Shown: in pieces, positions 1-8,000 of the stretch
Position numbering within the stretch: the first letter of the stretch is position 1
How the letters are laid out: every line of letters begins with the position of its first letter
Source of the DNA: Paramagnetospirillum magnetotacticum MS-1
GTDB taxonomy: Bacteria > Pseudomonadota > Alphaproteobacteria > Rhodospirillales > Magnetospirillaceae
Reading direction: 5' to 3'
NCBI RefSeq assembly: GCF_000829825.1
Contig: NZ_JXSL01000024.1
Coordinates: 1-64,000, forward strand
Length of the DNA: 64,000 bases
The notes under the pieces: model-generated
What the model saw: the letters and a program-made list of their open reading frames with translations, nothing else
What the model was told of the DNA's origin: nothing
Databases searched by the model: none
Position numbers and translations under genes: made by a program

Positions 1-252
1 CACTGGGATCTTTCGCGTCTCGGGATTTTCCCTGAGCCGCCGAAGGCACTCATAGCCATCCATAACCGGCATCATCACATCGAGCAGAATGAGGTCGGGC
101 TGTGGATAGGTTGAGGCGATTTTTAACGCACGCTCGCCCGATGTCGCCACCTTGACCAAATATGATGGCTGCAATAACTCGCCAAGAACTTGGAGGTTCT
201 CGGCAACGTCGTCGACGATAAGAACGACAGGACGCTCGCTTCTCATAACCAT
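1..252 (-). CDS. Response regulator receiver domain protein (partial, runs off left edge)
   Basis: The visible N-terminal ~84 residues begin MVMRSERPVVLIVDDVAENL and form the first part of a CheY-like receiver. The acidic pair after the first strand (IVDDV) and the phospho-acceptor Asp in LILLDVMMPVMDGYE are both present, so this is probably a functional phosphorelay receiver. The rest lies beyond the window, so the output domain is unknown. Two in-frame ATGs (252 and 246) are possible; neither has a clear ribosome binding site. It is read in the same direction as cassette 1, but 320 bp separate them. Confidence 0.85.
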   Translation of the reverse strand, partial: MVMRSERPVVLIVDDVAENLQVLGELLQPSYLVKVATSGERALKIASTYPQPDLILLDVMMPVMDGYECLRRLRENPETRKIPV

Positions 253-574
253 TTTAAGCTCAAAGAACCTGAAGTAGCTCACATGGTAATACTAAAGTGA
301 TTTTGCGACAACAACGGCCTCGCGCGTTTGCGCTGTGGTTGTCTGGACGTCCGGATTGGGTCATGTTGAGCCAGTTGGTCGGGGCGAGGCGGGAGACCGC
401 TGTGCCCCCGGCAGCCGCCATCCAGCGTGAGCGTCCGCTATGCCGGGTCTGTGCCAGATCCAGTCAGTGGCGAAGAATCCTAGTTGCCGACGCAACCCAT
501 GGGAACACCGCCATTTTCCGAGAACATCATTTCTCTTCGCAGCCTATGCGGATGACGGGCTGGATAAATGGCGG
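253..574. other. Gene-free stretch between response regulator and cassette 1
   Basis: The short ORFs here on the plus strand have no recognisable motif, and one runs antisense into the small exported protein gene. I see no convincing terminator, tRNA or repeat. It must contain the end of the cassette 1 transcript and the promoter of the response regulator, but neither can be pinpointed. Confidence 0.4.
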
Positions 575-883
575 CTATTTTCCCACCCCATCCGCGACCA
601 GGTGCAGCCGAGCCAGGGCCGAGTCCAGTTCGGCGGCGATCTTGGCCCTCTGATCGGCGGCCTTGGTCTCACGTAAGCGCCGCAGTGCGCTTTCCGCCTC
701 GTTCAATTCGCCGACGCCCCGGCTATCCTGGCGTGTGGCCAGTTGCAGCTTCACCGATTCCAACTCGGCGGATTTGGAGGATTCATAGGCCTTGTCGATG
801 GGCGCAGGCTGGGCCAGCGCCATGACGACGGGAGCTAAGGCCAGCAACACCGCCACTGCGACCAGACGGACCAAAATGCGCAT
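575..883 (-). CDS. Small exported protein, last gene of cassette 1
   Basis: A 102-residue protein with a signal peptide: hydrophobic core about residues 4-21, with probable cleavage after ALA at residue 24. The mature part (~78 aa) is charged and probably helical, rich in Glu, Ala, Leu and Arg. A paralogue of almost the same length ends cassette 2; residues 22-50 are identical in the two, while the rest has diverged. I do not recognise the family. The second ATG (883) is preferred because GGAGG then lies 6 nt upstream; the first ATG is 3 nt earlier. It follows the M50-HlyD gene by about 37 nt and is presumably cotranscribed. A periplasmic helper of the secretion complex is a guess from position only. 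Confidence 0.75.
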   Translation of the reverse strand: MRILVRLVAVAVLLALAPVVMALAQPAPIDKAYESSKSAELESVKLQLATRQDSRGVGELNEAESALRRLRETKAADQRAKIAAELDSALARLHLVADGVGK

Positions 884-920
884 CATGTACCTCCAGGACT
901 TAATGTTTAAGCATAACAGA

Positions 921-3017
921 TCAGGCTCCCCATTCGCGGATCACCACGGCTGCTACAGAGCGAAGAACCCGGCCAACTAGGGAACGGCGCTCGCCATTCA
1001 TCAGCACCTGGCCCCGCACAGGTGTAAAAATGTCCTCTCCGCCCACGGTCAAGCGAACACGATAGACCGCCAGGTCGGGCACGAGAGACTTATTGTCGAA
1101 ACGCGCGGAGATCGCACCGCCATAAAGAACCGCCAGTTCCGGGTCGGCCAGAGATTTGACGGCGGTGCGGTCGATACCGATGACCGTGGCGGAGCGGGCC
1201 CCACCTGAGCCTTCGGGAATGAAGGTGGCTGATGCGCCAACCGCGATACGGGGCAGATCATCCTCGGCGACGTAAGCTTCGATCTGCGTGCCTGAGCGAA
1301 GGGCCATCATCGGCTCCCTGGGGCCGATCCACTGACCGAGCTGCACCACGGGCGACAGGTCGATGACGGTACCATCGATGGAAGCGGTCAGCATCAGGCG
1401 GGATTGATCGCGGGTGAGCGCGGTGCGCTCCGCCATGACCGATCCCAGTTCCTGGACAATGGCCTGGGCGCGACTGCGGAAGCTGTCGTCGAAGCCAACG
1501 GCCTCGATCTCATATTTCAGCACACCGATACGGCGCTCGATCTGCGCCAGACGTAGCGCCATGTCTGGATTGTCAAGGCGAGCCAGAACCGTTCCGATGG
1601 TGACCTTGTCCCCGGCTTTGACAACCAGTTCACCGATCACCCCTGGCAATGGGGCGTAAACCACCATGTGATCCTTGGCCTTGAGCAGCGCCGGAGCCGA
1701 TACCCGGCTGCTCCATGGCACCACGGCCAACAGAACCAACCCGGAAAACAGGCCGAAGGTGATCCGGCTGCGCTTGGTCGTCCGAATTGCCCTCGCCTTC
1801 TCCCACCATTGATTGAACTCGACGAAGAATGGCCGGGCCACGAACCAGCCGATTTCGACGCAGAACAGCATCACCCCGACCACCTTGATAAAGAAGTGAT
1901 AGACCAGCATGGCGATGCCGAGAAACAGCGTCAGGCGGTAGATCCATATCGCCCAAGCGAAGGCGATCACCCCGGCGTGGATACGGGGAGGAAAGCATTC
2001 GGGGATGGTTTCCCCAAGCCCGAATAGGACCTCGCGCAGATGCCAGCGGGCCAAGGCGAAGGCGCGATTGTGCAGGTTGGGCATGTCGAGCGCGTCCATG
2101 GCCAGGAAATAGCCGTCGAAGCGCATGAACGGCGAAAGGTTGATGGCAAGCGATGAAATCCAGGTTGTCGCCGCCAAGGTGAAGGCTAAGGACTTGGCCG
2201 TGCCGTCGGGGAGCAGCCCCCAGGCCAAGGTCGCCCAAGCCGCCAAAGCCAATTCGGACAGGATACCGGCTCCGCCGACCATCAGCCGCTGGCGGCGCGA
2301 GGTTAGCTTCCAGGCTTCGTTGACGTCAGTATACAGCACCGGCATCAGCACCAAGAAGGCCACTCCCATGGTGGGGACACGCAGTCCATAGGATTTGGCC
2401 GTCAGCGCATGGCTCAGCTCATGGACGATCTTGGCAAAGCCCAGGGCGATGCCAAACGAGGCCAGCCCCTCCATGGAGAAATGATCAACGAAGGTCGTGG
2501 TAAAGATGCCCCACTGTCGGCCGACCAGGAACAGGCCGACCACCAACGCCCCCAAGGTGATGAGGCGGAAGGAACGCCGCCCCATCCACTCCACGAAGGG
2601 AAGGATGGCGTCGAGCCATTGGTCGGGGCGCACCAGAGGCACCCGGAAGAACAGATAATGATGCAACGCCCAGGTCAGCCAACCGGTCTTGTGGGCGTCA
2701 TGGATGGCCAACAGGCGCTCTACATCCCTCGACCCCGACGGCTTGAGCAACTGGCTGCGTGCCAGGAACTCAACCACGTCACTCACGTCGTCGGCCTCCA
2801 AGGCCAAGGTCGTTTCGGCGGATACGGAGAGAGCGATGGCTTCGGAGTGTCCCAGATGCCACCGCGACAGCACCTCGAAAACAGGCCAAGTCAGGCGGAA
2901 GAACTGGTTACGCAAAGGATCGTGCAACAGCCAGGTCGGCGCCCCGTCATGGCCGACCGGGCCGGAATGAAGCGCCAGTTCATCGCGCAGGGCCGGGAGA
3001 GCGGCGCCGGCCGACAT
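921..3017 (-). CDS. M50 (site-2-protease-like) metalloprotease fused to HlyD-like adaptor, cassette 1
   Basis: A 698-residue membrane protein. Residues ~15-90 resemble a PqqD-like winged-helix domain. A polytopic region follows with the M50 zinc site HELSH (H199, E200, H203) and the third-ligand segment MRFDGYF (D301). After a last membrane segment near residue 440, the C-terminal ~240 residues form a HlyD-type barrel-sandwich/hairpin region (GDKVTIGTVLARLD and a long polar helix). The family usually cleaves membrane-embedded substrates; here the natural candidates are the cassette's own exported proteins (inference). ATG at 3017 is chosen because it lies 2 nt past the stop of the preceding gene; an upstream start would overlap that gene by 55 nt. 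Its cassette 2 paralogue has the zinc residues at the same positions. Confidence 0.88.
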   Translation of the reverse strand: MSAGAALPALRDELALHSGPVGHDGAPTWLLHDPLRNQFFRLTWPVFEVLSRWHLGHSEAIALSVSAETTLALEADDVSDVVEFLARSQLLKPSGSRDVERLLAIHDAHKTGWLTWALHHYLFFRVPLVRPDQWLDAILPFVEWMGRRSFRLITLGALVVGLFLVGRQWGIFTTTFVDHFSMEGLASFGIALGFAKIVHELSHALTAKSYGLRVPTMGVAFLVLMPVLYTDVNEAWKLTSRRQRLMVGGAGILSELALAAWATLAWGLLPDGTAKSLAFTLAATTWISSLAINLSPFMRFDGYFLAMDALDMPNLHNRAFALARWHLREVLFGLGETIPECFPPRIHAGVIAFAWAIWIYRLTLFLGIAMLVYHFFIKVVGVMLFCVEIGWFVARPFFVEFNQWWEKARAIRTTKRSRITFGLFSGLVLLAVVPWSSRVSAPALLKAKDHMVVYAPLPGVIGELVVKAGDKVTIGTVLARLDNPDMALRLAQIERRIGVLKYEIEAVGFDDSFRSRAQAIVQELGSVMAERTALTRDQSRLMLTASIDGTVIDLSPVVQLGQWIGPREPMMALRSGTQIEAYVAEDDLPRIAVGASATFIPEGSGGARSATVIGIDRTAVKSLADPELAVLYGGAISARFDNKSLVPDLAVYRVRLTVGGEDIFTPVRGQVLMNGERRSLVGRVLRSVAAVVIREWGA

Positions 3018-3019
3018 GA

Positions 3020-4306
3020 TCAGAAGCCCACATATTGGCGAATGGTCGCCAACGGCTTCCTGAACAGCCACCACACCAGCGGCACGGCATCACCGTCGAT
3101 GCGAGCCGTTCCCTTGAGGCCCAGACGTGGCCTGTCGGCCGGATCAGCCAGACTGGCGCGGACCCGATGGACGATGGTGCTGTCGGGCCGGGCCGATGCC
3201 TCGTAGGCTATGCTGCGCACCGTGGCATGCACAGGCGACAACGGGGCGGTGTTGAGGAACATGGTCAGCCGTGCTCCCGCCGTAACCTCGCCCACATCGG
3301 CAACGGCCACCCAGGCATCGATCTCGGTATCCTTCTCGTCGGCCACCGCCATCACTTTCTCGCCCACCGCCACCGGCTTGCCGATCCAGTCGGTGGGATC
3401 ATCGAACACCACCACACCGGCGCGAGGAGATTTGACGGAAATACGGGCCAGCTGACTTTCCAGCAGGCGAACATCGGCGGCCTTTTCCTCGGCCTTGCCG
3501 GCCAGGATCGCCACCTGCGCCTTGGCCTTGCCATCGAATACCATGGCCTGAGCAGCCTGACGGTATTCCGCCTCGGCGGTGGCCCATTGCTGACGGGCCA
3601 CGTCCAGCCTGCCCGTCAACTGTGTGGCATCTAGTTCAAACAGGGGCTGGCCTTCGCTCACGCTGTCATTGGGCTGAACGGCGATATGGTCAACGACACC
3701 ATCGAGCGGCGCACGAACAATGATGGGATGCGCTGGAACGGAATCGGCGGGGGCCAACACTGAGCCAGTCACCGGAAACAGCGCCACAGCCAGCGCGGCG
3801 ATGGCACCGATGCGGGTGCGGCGGCCGTCCGCCGCCTTCAGGCGTTGGCTCAGGGTGGCGCGTGGCAAGAGCGCCAAGCGCGACACCCGTACCAGGGAGG
3901 CGAGATGGGCCAACAGGGCAATCTCCTGCTCGGCAAACGCCTCATCACGGGCATAGAGCAGCGTCTCGCCGTCCATGGGCAGGCCCAGGGCATGGACAGG
4001 CAGCCAGTCACTCCATTGCTCGGTCAGGCCGGCGGGTAAGGCGGCAGCCGTCAGGGCGGTGGGAATACTCAGATTGGACAGATGACGAAAGACCTGGCCC
4101 AGCCACAGCAAATAGGGGCTGCCGCTTTCCACCGTCGCCGCTCCCGACACGGCGATCACTCCGTCGGCCCTTCCCCACAAGGCCGCTTGCCGGTAAGGAA
4201 TCAGGGTGTGAGCAAGATTGACAGCCAGGAAGGCCACCTCGATAGGCCGCTTGGCGGCGAGGATACGTTGTTGTAGATCGAGGAGAGAGAGAAAATCCTC
4301 GTTCAT
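3020..4306 (-). CDS. GAF-like domain plus HlyD-family adaptor, cassette 1
   Basis: A 428-residue protein. Residues ~1-155 look like a degenerate cytoplasmic GAF-type domain (pattern ...LLYARDEAF.EQEIALLAHLA...). One membrane segment follows at ~165-185, then a periplasmic HlyD-like part: a half lipoyl motif (APLDGVVDHIAVQ), a coiled-coil hairpin ~225-290, the second half lipoyl motif (SPRAGVVVFDD) and a beta-barrel. Membrane-fusion proteins bridge inner-membrane machinery to TolC-like channels; an N-terminal sensor-like domain on one is unusual. Its ATG overlaps the stop of the short adaptor gene by 4 nt, and its stop is 2 nt before the M50 gene. The GAF assignment is by pattern only; the HlyD assignment is firm. 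Confidence 0.82.
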   Translation of the reverse strand: MNEDFLSLLDLQQRILAAKRPIEVAFLAVNLAHTLIPYRQAALWGRADGVIAVSGAATVESGSPYLLWLGQVFRHLSNLSIPTALTAAALPAGLTEQWSDWLPVHALGLPMDGETLLYARDEAFAEQEIALLAHLASLVRVSRLALLPRATLSQRLKAADGRRTRIGAIAALAVALFPVTGSVLAPADSVPAHPIIVRAPLDGVVDHIAVQPNDSVSEGQPLFELDATQLTGRLDVARQQWATAEAEYRQAAQAMVFDGKAKAQVAILAGKAEEKAADVRLLESQLARISVKSPRAGVVVFDDPTDWIGKPVAVGEKVMAVADEKDTEIDAWVAVADVGEVTAGARLTMFLNTAPLSPVHATVRSIAYEASARPDSTIVHRVRASLADPADRPRLGLKGTARIDGDAVPLVWWLFRKPLATIRQYVGF

Positions 4307-5031
4307 GGCGGGGGAGTAAGCAGCACCTTGCCGCTCATGCCCGCAGACAGCTCCGGGAACCGCCCGCCGATGGTGCCCATCATCCTCACCGTTTGGCTGA
4401 CTGGATCAATGCGGGCACCTGCTCGGACCAGCTTGACCGGATAGGTCCTGGTTGTCTCGTCGATCACCACCTGGAAGGCGTACCCTGGCTTCAGCCAAAT
4501 CAGCCATTTGCTGGGCACCACGAAATCAACCTCCAGTTCGGTGTCGTCCAGGATGTCCAGCAGGGCTTGCCCCGGCTGGACAAATTGCTGGGAACGGGCC
4601 TTCTGCTCCACCACGCGCCCATCAAATGGAGCGGGGACCTGACACTTGGCGACCACGGCAGCTCCAGCCGAATCCTTGGCGCGGGCCTTATCGACTTCGG
4701 CCTGGGCGAGGTCGTATTCCAACTTGCCGATGGTCTGAAGCTCCAGCAGCCGCTTATTGACCGCCACGGTCTTTTCCGCAGCGCTTAAGGTCGCGCGGGC
4801 TTCGGTCAGTTGCGCCCGCTGCACCGAGCAATCGAAGGCGATCAGCGTTTGTCCTTTGGTAAATCGCTCGCCTTCACGCACCGCGATCTTTTCCACCTTG
4901 GCGCCGATCTCCGCGGCTAGGGTGGTATAATCGCGCGGCGTCAGCTGGGCACGGATGTCACCCTGCGGGGCCTGAGCCCAGGCGGCACCTGGCAGGGTGA
5001 CCGCCAGGACAAGGAGGAAACGTCGCAGCAT
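4303..5031 (-). CDS. Short periplasmic HlyD/RND-type adaptor, cassette 1
   Basis: About 242 residues with a cleavable signal peptide (LLVLAVTLPGAAWA|QA). A compact adaptor follows: half lipoyl motif near residue 50 (VREGERFTKGQTLIAFDC), helical hairpin ~75-130, second half lipoyl (VPAPFDGRVVEQKA) and a short beta-barrel ending in LSAGMSGKVLLTPPP. It is shorter than typical RND adaptors and lacks a membrane-proximal domain. Of the two adjacent ATGs, the downstream one (5031) is better spaced from GGAG. It starts about 14 nt after the giant protein gene ends and overlaps the next gene by 4 nt. It is probably one layer of a periplasmic conduit joining the other two HlyD-like proteins to the TolC-like lipoprotein. 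Confidence 0.88.
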   Translation of the reverse strand: MLRRFLLVLAVTLPGAAWAQAPQGDIRAQLTPRDYTTLAAEIGAKVEKIAVREGERFTKGQTLIAFDCSVQRAQLTEARATLSAAEKTVAVNKRLLELQTIGKLEYDLAQAEVDKARAKDSAGAAVVAKCQVPAPFDGRVVEQKARSQQFVQPGQALLDILDDTELEVDFVVPSKWLIWLKPGYAFQVVIDETTRTYPVKLVRAGARIDPVSQTVRMMGTIGGRFPELSAGMSGKVLLTPPP

Positions 5032-5044
5032 CATCTTCTCCAGC

Positions 5045-8000
5045 CTAGGCGGCGTGTCCGCTCGGCGTCGCGGCCCGGAACAGAGCCATCTGCTTAGCGA
5101 TGCGGCCCTGATGGCCGCTGTCGCGCAGTTGCTGGGTTAGCGAGGGCTTGCCCACGGGCTTCAGCAGGCCTTGGCGACCACCGCCAGGGGCGGCGCCGCC
5201 CTGAGGTTGGCCGTCACTACTGGGAGCGACTTGCCCCTGCCCGGCTTCGCCCACCTTGATGCTGAAGGTCTGCACCGCTTCACGTCCCTCGGCGTCCCGG
5301 GCTACCACCTTGACCGTCACCTCGCCCCGGAAGCCGGGCGGCGGAGTTCCTTCGAAGGTGCCGTTTTGGGGATTGAAGCTCATCCATCCCGGAAGAGCGG
5401 CGCCGTTGACCTGTTGCGCGCTCAGGGTCACCGTTGCGTCGGCCTTGGTATGGGCGAAGGACTCGGCGGAAATCTGCACCGAAATCCGGCTGCCCGCATC
5501 CACGGCAGCGTCCCGGATCGGCGCGGCGACAACCAGAGCGTCGCCACTTCCAGTTCCCCGAGCCGCCACGGCCACCTGGAAGGCACTGGGGGCGGATACC
5601 GTTCTGGCATCCGGCACCACCGGTACACCAGCTGTCGCTGCGCGGGCCGCCGCCGAGACACCGGCGCCGGAAGTCGCCCCACCAGATTCACCGCTGCCGC
5701 TCGCGCCCGCCGCAGTGCCCGAACCCGCACCGACATTAGCAGTCCCTGCGCTTGTCGCGGTTCCCCCTGCAACGCCCACACCGGTTCCACCGGTCCTGGT
5801 ACCGCCATTCTCGCCACCGGTGCCGCCAGTGGTCGTGCCACCGGTTCCATTTCCAGTCCCGCCAGGGCCACCGGCGAAGCCGACGCCCGTGCCACCAGCT
5901 GTGGCACCGCCCGAGGTTCCGACACCGCCATTCTCACCACCGGTCCCGCCAGTGGTCGTGCCGCCGGTTCCAGTTCCGGTCCCGCCAGTGCCACCGGCGA
6001 AGCCGACGCCCGAGCCGCCAGCCGTTGCTCCCCCGCCCAAGCCCACACCGCCAGATGTTCCGCCCGTTCCAGTTCCAGTCCCACCCGTGGACGGGCCGAA
6101 GCTGAATCCTCCGGCCGAGGCACCGCCGCTGAAGCCTACACCGCCAGATGTTCCGCCCGCTCCACTTCCGGTCCCACCCGTGGATGGACCAAAGCTGAAA
6201 CCGCCAGCCGTGGCACCGCCGCTGAAGCCCACGCCGCCAGACGTGCCTCCCCACCCCGATCCGCCGCCCTCATTGGGCAAACCAAAGCCGCCACCAGAGG
6301 ATGTTCCTGTCCCAGTTCCCGCGCCGGTACCGGTTCCGGGGGTGACTCCGCCACCACCCAAGGCTGCGCCGCCGTTCAGGCCGATGCCTCCAGAGGTCGA
6401 CGGCGGCGGCGAGGCATGGGGCGGGGCGTCGAAACTGAACGTCGCCGTCTGCGAGGTCGTGCCTCCGTGGTCGTCACTGGCGGTAATGGTAGCCGTATAG
6501 GTACCTGTCCCGGAGGGAGTGCCTGAAATGGCGCCGGTGGTCGGATTGATGGTCAGACCCGGCGGTAGATTGGTAGCGGTATAGGTAAATGGATCGCTGT
6601 CGCCATCGGTGAAGGTGCCGGGCGGCAGGGGATAGTTGAAATTAACACCCTGCACCCCCTTGGGCGCGCTGGGCACCGGCCCATTCTGTGGCGTCGTGTT
6701 GGCGCGCAGAGTCAGAACCTTGTCAAAGCTGTTGCCGCCGATATCGGTGGTGCGGACCCGGACGGAATAGCTGCTCCCAGGGGTCAGGGTCTGGTTATTC
6801 ACCGACAGGGAGTTCCCCGAAATCGAAAACTTGGCGTTGTCGGTGCTGCCCGCCCCGGCCACCAGGGCGTAGGTGAAGGTGGAATTGGACGACAGATCGG
6901 TGGTGGAGAAGGTGCCGATGGTGGCGTTGGCGTTCCCCGCCTGGTTGATGTCGGTGGTGGATAGGGCAAGGTTCGACGGCGCATTGGCGTCGATGCGCCC
7001 GGTGGTCGTCACCATGGCGGTGGTGTAGGCCGCACTGGAATTTCCGGCGCGATCCACCAGAACCAAATTGACCGGGATCTGCCCGCCACTGGCCGCCACA
7101 TCGCCGCCGCCATCGGCGACGGTAAAGGTGGCGCTCAGATGGGTGGCGTCCACAACGCTCAGGCTTCCCAAGGTGAAGCCGTCGACGGTCTTCGCCGTGC
7201 CCAGGCTATAGTAGCTGTCATTACCGCTGTCAGCGGCCAGGGTGATGGTGGCGGTGATGACGTCGCCTACCTTGTTGGTGGCGTTGGGGATGCTGATCGA
7301 CGAGATCACCGGCAGGGTATGATCGACGGTATAGGCCTGGCCGCTGAAGCCGCCGGTGACAGCCTTGCCATAGGCGATATCGGTGATACCGGTCCCGGCA
7401 TTATTGAGGTTCAGCGCCAGATCGCCGTCGCCGGTGATTCCGGTAACGGTGACGGTGTAGGTCTTGTGGTCGCCACTGTCGGTCACGCTGGCGATGGTGC
7501 CAGCGGCGGTGGTGGCGGACGTGACCGCGCCTGTGGCCGTTCCCGATGTGGTGGCCAGCGCGAAATCAGAGGTATCGACCCCGGCGACCGCCGCGTTGAA
7601 GGTCACCGTCCAGTCACGGCTGGTGGCGTTGGTGTAGGCGGTGGCTCCGGCGGCCCGGTCGAGGGATGAAACGCTGGGGCCGTTATAGACGTCGATCCGG
7701 ACCGTATCGGTGGTGGTGCTGTGGCCGTCCGAGGCGGTGACTTTGAAATAGGACGCCCCCGCATCCGATGCAGCCGAGGTGCCGGAAAAGGTCCGGGTTC
7801 CGGCGGTAAAGCTCAGCCATCCCGGCAAGGCTCCGCCATTGACCAGCGTCCCGGACGAATCGACCCGCTGGACGCTATAGGTCAGGGCATCGGCATCGGC
7901 GTCATGGAAGGTGCCGGACGGAACCTGATAGGTAAAGGCGACGCCGGTCACTGAGGTCTGAGTGGATTGGGCGGCGCTGACCACCGGAGCGCGGTTGAGG

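Noticed and set aside
5171-6526. Plus-strand ORFs over the Gly-rich linker of the 1928-aa giant, including a Pro/Val-rich one
   Set aside because: Antisense reading of Gly/Thr repeats gives Pro/Val/Ser repeats; no independent evidence for a gene.
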